Positions 1 to 8,100 of a DNA stretch of 64,000 nucleotides are shown one piece after another. How positions within the stretch are numbered: position 1 is the first letter of the stretch; every line of letters starts with the position of its first letter. The notes below the pieces were generated by a model that was not told the DNA's origin, searched no databases, and saw nothing but the letters and a program-made list of their open reading frames with translations. Source of the DNA: JAJFUE01 sp041687335 (GTDB lineage Bacteria; Sumerlaeota; Sumerlaeia; MVZB01); contig JAWLCE010000008.1 in NCBI GenBank assembly GCA_041687335.1, positions 1 through 64,000 on the forward strand. Direction: 5' to 3'. A program made the translations under genes and the position numbers.

Positions 1-312
1 CCCCCTGTGTCGGCTCGACGCGCCCACCTACCTATCTCGGCACGAGCTGTGGTAGCGAGTGCATGATGCGGCGCATCTTGCTACGAGCTCCAAAATGGCA
101 GGTCGGGTCTTCGACCCGACATGGCCTCCAGTGTCGGCTCGAAGAGCCGACCTACCCATCCCGGCACGAGCTGTGGTCGCGAGTACATGATGCGGCGCAT
201 CTTGCTACGAGCTCCAAAATGGCAGGTCGGGTCTTCGACCCGACATGGCTTCCAGTGTCGGCTCGAAGAGCCGACCTACCCATCCCGGCACGAGCTGTGG
301 TCGCGAGTGCAT
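1..312. repeat. Tandem array of 124-bp units containing REPIN-like hairpin pairs
   Basis: Three successive units begin near positions 7, 131 and 255, giving a period of 124 bp. The first is diverged and the last two are almost identical. Each complete unit carries two short hairpins, GTCGGGTC-TTC-GACCCGAC and GTCGGCTC-GAA-GAGCCGAC, about 12 bp apart (for example 101-156 and 225-280). The whole pair is framed by an inverted GGTCGG...CCGACCTACC end, which is the architecture of REPINs (two inverted REP sequences). The same pair occurs singly and in opposite orientation at 39887-39946 and 55548-55607. No convincing gene is seen in 1-429; short open frames here only read through the repeat. The array may continue left of the window. 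Confidence 0.85.
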
Positions 313-429
313 GAGGCGCCCGATATGGATGAGTCGAATTAAATATCTTTGCCTGATGGCTCGCCTGTCAATTATTCTCGGGTTGTTCGTCTGATTGTGG
401 CCTGACTTTGCCGGGACTGGGTGGATGCC

Positions 430-759
430 ATGAACCGGAAGCCGCCGCGCTTCCACTATCTTTCGATGCTGGCGCTGGCGTGGCTGGCCGTAGGGTTATG
501 GCTCGGCCACGGCCTGGCGCACCACAACAGCCATGACCACGGCCATCACCACGACCCCCAACCGGGCAAGGCCTCGCAATGCCAGATCTGCCTGGCCGGC
601 GCGCAGTTCACGCTGCCCGAGCCCCCCACGACCCCATCGCTGCCCGATTATGGGATCGCGGATATCCTTTGGCCTGCCGATGACCGTCCCACGGGTGTCG
701 GTGCCAATCGCTCCCATTCGGCCCGAGCGCCGCCCGTCTCCCTCCTGCTCCAAGCCTGA
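430..759 (+). CDS. Small His-rich membrane or exported protein, DUF2946-like
   Basis: A 109-residue protein with one hydrophobic N-terminal segment (about residues 10-28) that may be a signal anchor. A His/Asp-rich stretch (HHNSHDHGHHHD) and a CQICLAG motif follow, then a Pro-rich tail. A Cys-x2-Cys after a His cluster recalls the small DUF2946-type proteins found beside metal-handling genes, but the match is by eye only. The ATG at 430 is preferred; a GTG at 421 in the same frame is possible. The next gene, 127 bp downstream on the same strand, also ends in a His/Asp-rich run, so a shared metal-related role (zinc or copper) is an inference. Function unknown. Confidence 0.55.
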   Translation: MNRKPPRFHYLSMLALAWLAVGLWLGHGLAHHNSHDHGHHHDPQPGKASQCQICLAGAQFTLPEPPTTPSLPDYGIADILWPADDRPTGVGANRSHSARAPPVSLLLQA

Positions 760-886
760 ATGATGCCTTGATCATCCACGGCCGAGTCGGCTCCCGTGAG
801 CCGGCGACAGTTTCGCCATGCCGGGCGGCGGTTGATTCATGCCCGCCGGCCGGGGTGGCGGTTGCAATCGTCAGGAGTCATCCAGC

Positions 887-1594
887 ATGCCGATCTACGC
901 CCCCAGACGGGGCTTTACGCTCATCGAACTGCTCATCGTGGTGGCGATCATCGCCATCCTGGCCGCCATCGCGGTGCCCAACTTTCTGGAGGCCCAGACC
1001 CGGGCCAAGGTGGCGCGCGTCAAGAACGACCTGCGCACCATCGCCCTGGGAATGGAGGCCTATCGGGTCGACCACAACCACTACGCGATCCCGTCAGCCG
1101 GCAATGGCCGCCAGCTCACCGACCCGCTGCGCGCCTATCACGTCACGCCATTCGAGACGCGCGTGCCGGTCCTGCTGACCACCCCGATCGCTTACATCAG
1201 CAGCCGGCCCGCCGACCCCTTTGCCGTCCACGAGGAGGATGATGCCTCGCCGGTCTACCTCTGCCTGACGACCGATTACCTGACGATCCGCCAGCAGAAC
1301 AACCCACGCTACAACTACAGGGAGGTGTTGAACGATCTGTGCGAGGAAGCTTTCGGTCGCCCCGCCAGCCCCCGCATGCACTACATGCTGGTCAGCTTCG
1401 GCCCCGACCTGATTCACAGTGCCGACATCCCCCACTCGGGCGATGACCACCAAGACGACCACGATGGTCATGATGACGACCATGACGACGGGGAAGAGCA
1501 CGACCATACCGAGGGGGCGGTCTATGACCCCACCAACGGCACGATCTCCAACGGCGATATCTTTTATCTGGGGCCCGGCATCGGCTTCCCCTGA
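887..1594 (+). CDS. Pseudopilin with prepilin cleavage motif and His/Asp-rich tail
   Basis: A 235-residue protein starting with a class III (type IV prepilin) signal: a short basic leader, the cleavage/methylation motif RRG-FTLIELLIVVAIIAI near residues 7-22, then a hydrophobic helix. It should be processed by a prepilin peptidase and anchored in, or assembled from, the inner membrane as a type II secretion or type IV pilus-like subunit. The next segment (EAQTRAKVARVKNDLRT) is typical of the solitary pseudopilins multiplied in planctomycete-like genomes. A strongly acidic/His-rich stretch near residues 180-205 (DDHQDDHDGHDDDHDDGEEH) is unusual and suggests metal binding. The start at 887 has CAGGAG 10 bp upstream; longer in-frame starts lack a ribosome site. 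No secretion machinery is adjacent. Confidence 0.85.
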   Translation: MPIYAPRRGFTLIELLIVVAIIAILAAIAVPNFLEAQTRAKVARVKNDLRTIALGMEAYRVDHNHYAIPSAGNGRQLTDPLRAYHVTPFETRVPVLLTTPIAYISSRPADPFAVHEEDDASPVYLCLTTDYLTIRQQNNPRYNYREVLNDLCEEAFGRPASPRMHYMLVSFGPDLIHSADIPHSGDDHQDDHDGHDDDHDDGEEHDHTEGAVYDPTNGTISNGDIFYLGPGIGFP

Positions 1595-1601
1595 GGGCGG
1601 C

Positions 1602-2525
1602 TCAGGGGGTCTGGCGCCCGCCCAGGCGCCCGCGCCGGACCGCGTCATAGAGCAGCACCTTGGCCAGCAGGCGCACGGCGGTGAATTCGTTGATCGATGT
1701 GCCCTCCTGGGGCACCGTCTCGCAAAGGTCCGCGCCGATCAGCCGGATCGACGGATTCTCCAGCAGCAGCCGCCGCAGGTAGCTCAGCGTCTGCCACCAG
1801 CCCAGCCCCCCCGGTTGCGGCGTGCCGGTGCCGGGGCACAGTGAGGGGTCGAGCCCGTCGATGTCGATGCTCAGGTAGATGGGCCCAGCCAGCCGTCCCA
1901 GCGTCTTGAACAGGTCCAGCTCGGCCCCGGCGTCGCGCGCCAGCGTCTGGGCATGGAAGGTGGTCACCCGCCCGCACTCGCGGCCGAAGCGGCCCTCCTC
2001 GCGCTCGACCGAGCGGATGCCGATGGCCAGCACGCGGGCCCCCATCTCCACCACGCGGCGCATGGCGCAGGCATGCGAGTGGGGACTGTCCTCATACTGG
2101 TCGCGCAGGTCCGCATGCGCGTCAATCTGGACCACCGTCAGCGCAGTGGGGTCCAGCCCTTCGCGCTCGCAGGCGGCCTGAACCAGCGGCGGGGTCAGGC
2201 TGTGCTCGCCGCCGACGCCCACCACCAGCCCGCCCTGCAGCCCCAACGCCAGCGCCGTCTGGCGCACGCGGCCCAGGTATTCCTCGGTGGGCTCGCCGAA
2301 GTCGGGCAGCAGCGGAGCCGACCCGAAGACGCGCAGCTCCTCCAGGTCCGCATCGAGTTCCTCGTCCCACAGCTCGAGCTGCGTCGAGGCCTCCCAGATC
2401 GCCAGCGGCCCGCGGGCCGTGCCCTTGCCATAGGAGACCGTGCCCTCGAACGGCAGCGGCAGCAGCAGCGCCTCGGCCTCGGCCGGCGTGGATGGTTCAA
2501 TGCCAAGAAAAGACGGGAATTCCAT
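1602..2525 (-). CDS. speB: Agmatinase-family ureohydrolase
   Basis: A 307-residue member of the arginase/agmatinase family, which hydrolyses a guanidino group to an amine plus urea at a binuclear manganese site. All metal-binding motifs are visible: GGEHS, then DAHADLRD, then SIDIDGLDP, at the expected spacing. It is the last gene of a minus-strand operon behind an AdoMet decarboxylase and a deoxyhypusine-synthase-like gene, so the substrate is probably agmatine or an aminopropyl/aminobutyl derivative of it rather than arginine. Family membership is firm. The exact substrate (agmatine, aminopropylagmatine, carboxyaminopropylagmatine or guanidinobutyrate) cannot be read from sequence. Confidence 0.88.
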   Translation of the reverse strand: MEFPSFLGIEPSTPAEAEALLLPLPFEGTVSYGKGTARGPLAIWEASTQLELWDEELDADLEELRVFGSAPLLPDFGEPTEEYLGRVRQTALALGLQGGLVVGVGGEHSLTPPLVQAACEREGLDPTALTVVQIDAHADLRDQYEDSPHSHACAMRRVVEMGARVLAIGIRSVEREEGRFGRECGRVTTFHAQTLARDAGAELDLFKTLGRLAGPIYLSIDIDGLDPSLCPGTGTPQPGGLGWWQTLSYLRRLLLENPSIRLIGADLCETVPQEGTSINEFTAVRLLAKVLLYDAVRRGRLGGRQTP

Positions 2526-2637
2526 CAGTTAAACGACCCTGTTCTCTGTAGTTCAATTGTTCCATAAAGGCATGAAAACACCAAGGCGCATCCTGCACCC
2601 CGTGTTTTCACCCCAATGATCGGTTATGGATGGAAGG

Positions 2638-3729
2638 TCACTTGGCCGGCTTGTCCAGCTCTTCGAAGACCGCCTTCATCAGCAGCGGCCAGACGGTGGT
2701 GGCGTCGGCGTAGACCTCGGCGAAGCGCCCGCCCTCGGCCGGGTCGATGAATTTGCCCCAGCTGACGCCCTCGGAGTAGGTGCATCCCGACAGCCCGCCC
2801 CAGTGGACCGGCTCCGGGCAGATGCGCACCGCGTATTGAAACTTCGGCTCGGGCAGCTCGACGCCCAGCCGGTCGGCGGTGATGTCGTAATAAGGCGCCA
2901 CCTGCTGGGCCCAGTTGCGCGGCACGCCGCCACCGATGGTAAAGATCGCCAGCTTTTTGGAGCGCCCGATCAGGCGGGCATATTCCTGCAGGTCCAGAAA
3001 CGGATTGAAAGTCGGAACGGTGCGGAAAAGCTCCTCGGGCGTCGGCGGCGGCTCCTGCGCCCCGCGCTCGGTCAGCGCGCGCCGCATCGCCCAGGTCGCC
3101 ATGTCCAGCCCCAGCTCGCTGTCGGTGAAGGCCGGCACGAACACCGGCGCCCCCGCCCGCCAGGCGCTGCGCAGGATGCCAGGCCCCTGGTCGATCAGGT
3201 CGAGCTTGCGACCGACGGCGCGGCAGAATTCGGCCGAGGACCAGACCCCCGCCGGCGGCTCGTGCTCGCCCAGCACCCCGGCGATGAATTCGGCGACATT
3301 GTTGAGGTTACCCTCCATCTCCAGCGTGTCGTAGATGCGGTTGTAACCCATCTCGAACAGCGCTTTGTCGTCGTGGCCCGCCTCGTGCCGGTAGTGGGTC
3401 AGGCCGATGGACTCGGTGACGCCGTGCGCCATCAGCGCACCCGTCGAGACCACCGCATGAACCATCCCCCGGTCCAGCAGCTCGCAGATGATGCGGCCCA
3501 TCTTGGCCACGCTCATCGCCCCCGAGACCGTCAGCACGACCGTCACCTCGAGATCGCGGGCCATCGCCAGCAGGATTTCGAAAGCCTCGCCCAATTGGCG
3601 GCCGCCAAAGGCGGTTTTGCCCATCGCTCGCAGCAGATCGGCAAAACCGCCAATGGCGGTGAGATCGAGGCTTTCAAGTGGGCGCAGACCATCGGCCCGC
3701 CCGTCGTGGAGTTCACGCGAGGACGTCAT
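2638..3729 (-). CDS. Deoxyhypusine-synthase-like polyamine aminobutyltransferase
   Basis: A 363-residue member of the deoxyhypusine synthase family. In eukaryotes and archaea this enzyme moves an aminobutyl group from spermidine to a lysine of eIF5A; bacteria lack eIF5A, and characterised or proposed bacterial relatives make polyamines such as homospermidine. Visible signatures are VSGAMSVAKMG, VVSTGALMAHGV, the NAD-site RIYD region, and EGVSWGKF near residues 320-327, which carries the lysine (about K326) equivalent to the catalytic lysine of the family. The start has AAAGG about 10 bp upstream. It lies between an AdoMet decarboxylase (51 bp upstream) and a ureohydrolase (112 bp downstream), indicating a role in polyamine synthesis. 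The reaction here is inferred. Confidence 0.85.
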   Translation of the reverse strand: MTSSRELHDGRADGLRPLESLDLTAIGGFADLLRAMGKTAFGGRQLGEAFEILLAMARDLEVTVVLTVSGAMSVAKMGRIICELLDRGMVHAVVSTGALMAHGVTESIGLTHYRHEAGHDDKALFEMGYNRIYDTLEMEGNLNNVAEFIAGVLGEHEPPAGVWSSAEFCRAVGRKLDLIDQGPGILRSAWRAGAPVFVPAFTDSELGLDMATWAMRRALTERGAQEPPPTPEELFRTVPTFNPFLDLQEYARLIGRSKKLAIFTIGGGVPRNWAQQVAPYYDITADRLGVELPEPKFQYAVRICPEPVHWGGLSGCTYSEGVSWGKFIDPAEGGRFAEVYADATTVWPLLMKAVFEELDKPAK

Positions 3730-3780
3730 GTCGCATTGCCTTTCGGGGCTGAGTGACTCGTGTCGCCGCCCCGGACCCTC

Positions 3781-4158
3781 TTATGCAGTCTGCTCGACCG
3801 CAACCGGCTCCATGATGAAGCGCGGCATGGCCGTGACCGTCACTTCGCCCAGGTCGACCTCTTCCATAATGTACTTCAGCACATTACGGGGATCGGTGCG
3901 ACCACAGGTGAAGACGTCCATGGCAATCATGCCCTCGTCAGCATAGGCGTGAGCCGAACAATGGCTCTCGTCAAGCATGACGACGGCGGTAAAGCCCGGG
4001 GGCGAATCCTGACCGAATTTGTAGCGGATTTGAGAAATGACCTTGGCGCCGGCGCGTGCTGCACCGCGGGCCATGGCATTGAGGATGAGTTCGTCGTCGA
4101 GACAAATCTCGCGCGCTACGTGTCGGCAGTCGACCAGCAGGTGATGTCCCTTTTGCAC
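3781..4158 (-). CDS. speH: S-adenosylmethionine decarboxylase proenzyme
   Basis: A 125-residue class 1B-type AdoMet decarboxylase, which makes the aminopropyl donor decarboxylated AdoMet. The motif LDESHCSAHAY contains the Glu-Ser bond where self-cleavage would create the N-terminal pyruvoyl group of the alpha chain, followed by the conserved DVFTCG with its catalytic Cys. The frame stays open upstream, but the family normally starts close to the HHLLVDC segment. A GTG at 4158 has the strong ribosome site AGGGAGG 9 bp before it, giving the usual family length. First gene of the polyamine operon; no ordinary soluble aminopropyltransferase (SpeE) is nearby, which leaves the use of its product open. 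Confidence 0.88.
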   Translation of the reverse strand: MQKGHHLLVDCRHVAREICLDDELILNAMARGAARAGAKVISQIRYKFGQDSPPGFTAVVMLDESHCSAHAYADEGMIAMDVFTCGRTDPRNVLKYIMEEVDLGEVTVTAMPRFIMEPVAVEQTA

Positions 4159-4563
4159 CTCATAAAACCTCCCTGAAGGACTCCTTAACACCGTCTTTGA
4201 CCCGATCCGCTTATCTGTGAAACCGCAGCGGGTGACGGCGATGGAGAGATGCCCTTGTGCCTTGATGGTTATTATTTCGGCACAAGATGCGGTCAATATA
4301 GGATCAACGCAAATCCAATGCAAGCGTTTTTCCGATAGGTGAAATCCGCCGTCGGAATCTCGGGCGATCTGAAGCCCCGCCGCCTCGGCCGGTCGTGCCC
4401 CATGGAGATCGCCCCCCATGTCACACACGCTCGCATCCTAGCATCGAAGGTCGGGAGGATCAAGCATTGGAAGATGGTTTTTTTTGCCCCGGCAACGGGG
4501 GCTCGGCCGCTGGCGCAAGATGAGCCGCGACAGCGCTGGGCATGGCCGCCGGCCACTCGGGCG
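4159..4563. other. 405-bp intergenic region upstream of the polyamine operon
   Basis: No convincing gene. The stretch holds the leader and presumed promoter of the minus-strand polyamine operon and the 3' flank of the lipoprotein gene. A hairpin (GCCCCGGCAACGGGGGC) next to eight T residues near 4476-4501 is in the wrong order for a terminator on either strand. No riboswitch class was recognised. Confidence 0.5.
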
Positions 4564-5058
4564 TTACCAGTCCGAGGCTTCGCCCTCGTTCATGATCGCA
4601 TCGGCGGCCCGTGGGGTGATGGCATGGCGCTCCATGACATCCGAGCGCTGCGCCCGCGTCCGCGCCTGAAGCAGTTCACGATAAATCTGGCGCCGTTCGG
4701 CCGGCGTGGCTGGGCTGGCCTTGGGGGGCGAATTGCGTTTCACGTCGAGCCGCAGATCCATCGACCTGCTGGTCGGTGCCACGGCCGCCGCCGGCGCGGC
4801 TGGACGCACCTCCACCACCGGCTGGCCCTCGGGCGCCGACGCCAGCGACTCGAGTTGCTCATGGCCCGGCATCACGCTGGCAATCGGCGGGGGAGGCAGG
4901 GTCGGTTTGACCGTCACCGGCAGGGTCCGTTGCAGCCGCGGCGTTGGCTCGGGGGGCAGGGGCGGCTGTTCGGGCTCGGGTGGGCGGCATCCGGCCACAG
5001 CCAGAACCACCAGCCCCACCGCCAGCCACCCGGCGCGTGTGCAATTGTATAAAGGCAT
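4564..5058 (-). CDS. Predicted lipoprotein, Pro-rich, unknown function
   Basis: A 164-residue protein. The chosen start gives a classic lipoprotein signal peptide: a short polar N-region, a hydrophobic core and lipobox LAVAGC at about residues 19-24, so it should be lipidated and anchored to a membrane. A Pro/Glu-rich linker follows (residues 25-50), and the C-terminal half is charged with no recognised domain. GGGAG 8 bp before the ATG supports this start over a longer frame. The next minus-strand gene upstream is the large subtilase (84 bp away), so the two may be co-transcribed. Function unknown. Confidence 0.7.
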   Translation of the reverse strand: MPLYNCTRAGWLAVGLVVLAVAGCRPPEPEQPPLPPEPTPRLQRTLPVTVKPTLPPPPIASVMPGHEQLESLASAPEGQPVVEVRPAAPAAAVAPTSRSMDLRLDVKRNSPPKASPATPAERRQIYRELLQARTRAQRSDVMERHAITPRAADAIMNEGEASDW

Positions 5059-5141
5059 ATCCAAAACTCCCACCACCCCCAGATACCAGCCTACGCGACG
5101 GCGGTGGGAGAGGGCAAATTTATCGCATGCGCCCATCCGCC

Positions 5142-8100
5142 TCAGCGATACAATGACCAGTTCCGGGCGGCGTTCTTTCCCTTGAAGCCGATCGTCAGCG
5201 TCCGGTCCAGGCTCAACCCGCCGTTGTCAGTCGCCCGCACGACCACGTCATAGAGCAGTTGCGGCTCGGCGGCAAGCCGGGCCGCGTCGGCAACTCTCAG
5301 CTCCTGGCCCACCAGTGCGAAGCGCCCGTCCCCATCGCCGCCCGGCACGAAGCTCAGCGTGTGCGTGTCGGCGGTGTTGGGATCCACGACGCTGAGCAGC
5401 GCGACCACCGTCCCATCGGGATCGCCCTTCCTGACCGGACGCTCCTCGATTTGGATTTCGCTGGGGGCAAGGTTATTCGAGACCACCTTGACCGTAACCT
5501 GCGCCGAGCCGATCGCACCCAGCGGATCCTCCGCACTCACCATGATCGTGCGATCGCTGATGTTGGGGTAATACTTGATGTTGTTGTAGCGGGCCGATTG
5601 CAGCACCGCCCGGAAATCGGCCAGCGGCGCCGGCCCGTTGAGCCGCAGCAGCCCATTGACCCGGTCATAGGGCGCGATCGTGACCGCCCCGCTGGCGGTC
5701 GCAAGGAGAACCTCCTGATTGCCGTCTGGCAGGTTGGCCAGCTTGAGGGTCATCGAGGCCAGTTGCTTGCTGTCATAATCGATCACCATCCCCTCGGGCG
5801 CCAACTTGATGCTGCCGCCCCCTTCCTTGAACGTGACGGTCCGATGGATGCCGGAGGCCGCCCCGTTGAGGTCGATGATCGGCGGGTCGTTGACCGTCAC
5901 CATCGTCAGCGTGATCCGGCGCGACACGCTCACCGCGCCGCCCGCGTCGGTCGCCGTCACATCGATTAGCCGCGTCGTCCGTGCCGGATCGGCCGAGAGG
6001 TTGTTATAAGCCACTGTGCGCAGGATCGCCTGGTAGGTCGCCGCCGAAGCCGGCCCCGTCAGCAGCAATTCGCCAGTGGCCGAATTATAGGCCGCCTGCA
6101 CGTCCCCCTGCAGGATCGCCGCCAGGCTCTCCTGATGTTGTTGGGGCGCGCTGACCAGCTTGAGGCGCATTCCGCTCAGCAGCTCGCCTTCGGGGTCGCT
6201 GACGGTGGCGGCGGGCACCAGCACGACCGGCCCGCCCTTCTCGGTGAAGGTGGCGGCACGGTCGTAGCCTTCCGCCGGTCCGTTCAGGTCGACCACGGGG
6301 GGCGGGTTGAAGGCGATCGTCACCGTCGCCTGCGCCATCCCCGCGGCCCCGACCGGGTCCCAGCCGGTCACGGTGACGGTGCGGTTGGTCTTGTCGGGAT
6401 AGCTGCTGGTGTTGTGATACTGCACCGAGCGCAGCACCGTCCGGAAGTCCGCCAGCGGTGCCGGACCATTCAACCGCAACAGGCCGGTGGCGGGGTCATA
6501 GGCCGCGATCGTGACGGCGCCGGACGCGGTCGCGCTCAGCGATTCCAGGGTGCCGTCGGGCCGGTTCCCCAGCGTCAGGTTCAGCGCGCTGAGCTGGGTG
6601 TTGTCGGGATCGCTGACCAGCGCCACGGGCGCCAGCAGCACCCCGCCGCTGCCATACTGGAACGTGACGCCATGGTTGACGCCGGCGGCCGTGCCATTGA
6701 GGTCGATCAGCGGCGGGTCGTTGACCGCCATGATCCCCAGCGTGATCCGGCGCAGCTGGCTGACCGCGCCGCCCGCATCCGTCGCAGTCACGTCGATCTG
6801 CCGAGGCGTCGTCGTCGGATTGCTGGAGGCGTTGTGATACGTCACCGTCCGCAGGATTGCCTGATAGACCGCGGCCGAGGCCGGGCCCACCAGCACCAGT
6901 TCGCCTGTGTGGGAGTAGTGAATGACCACCCCGCCCATCGGCGAGGCCGACATGCTCTCCTGCAATTGCTCGGGCGCAATGCTGAGCTTCAGGCGCATCT
7001 CGGTCAGGAGGTCGCCGTTGGGCTCGGTGACAACAGCGTCGGGGACGAGCAGAATCGCCGCCGATTTCTCGGTGAAGGTCACGCTGGCGTCCGCACCTGC
7101 GGCCCCGCCATTGAGGTCAAGCAGCGGCGGCTGATTTTCCGCCGTCATCCAGCTCGAGACCGTGAATTCCCCCGCCCCGCTGACACGCCGGGCCACCAGC
7201 ACGTAATCGGCCGACGCTGGCGCCGTGAAAGTGATCTTTTCCGAGGCGGCCGTGCTGGCCGAAGACATTGCCAGTTGCGGCGTGCCGTAGGCGCTGGGCT
7301 CGCCCTGATAAAGATATAGGTCAAAGTCGCTGCCGGCGGGGCTGTTGAGCGCAAAGCTGACTTCCTGGCCCGCCGGCAGCAGCACCCGCCGAGCCCAGGC
7401 ACGCCGGTCGCCGGGATTGGAGCCGAAGACCGCGGCGGCGGACTGGCCGACCTCAAGCCGCATCACCGCCGCCTCGATCGCGGCGTCCACGTTGAGCAGC
7501 CCATAACCCTCATAGCGATCCTTGCCGACGGGATATCCCTCGGGGCCGGCGGCGGCGCGCTGGAGCGTCGGGTTGTAGCCGTAATTGACCTCGCGCACGT
7601 CGTTGGTCTCGCTGGCGGTGGCGCACAGCAGCATCTTGACCTGCCGCGAGTGGTTGCCGCTGTTGAAATCCCAGGTCACCCCGGCCTGCTGCATCGCGTC
7701 GATGACCAGCGCCGCCGCCCCCGCCGCGAACGGCGAGGACATTGAGGTGCCCTTCAGGTTCACATAATCGTTAGCCCGACCGTCGGCAAAACCGGGCGAT
7801 TGGGCGTCGGCGGTGTTGCTGTCGGGGGCCAGGATGAAGGAGTAATAGCTCGAGCCGCCGGGGGCCAGCAGGTCAGGCTTGTAGTCCTCCTCGCGCCCCG
7901 CCACCGAGGAGGGAACGGTAAAGCCGTGGCTGGTGTATTCAGTCAGTTGGTTGATGTCATTGGAGGCGCCGATGGTCAGGGCCAACGCCGCGCGCCCCGG
8001 GTCGGTGATCGCCCGCGAGCCGCTCGAGGCATTGCCGTCGTTGCCCGCCGAGCAGACCACGACCACCCCGTTCAAGACTGCGGCGTTGACCTTCTGGCGC

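Noticed and set aside
4474..4501. Hairpin next to eight T residues upstream of the polyamine operon
   Set aside because: The T-run comes before the hairpin on the plus strand, and A residues follow it on the minus strand, so it cannot act as an intrinsic terminator in either direction.
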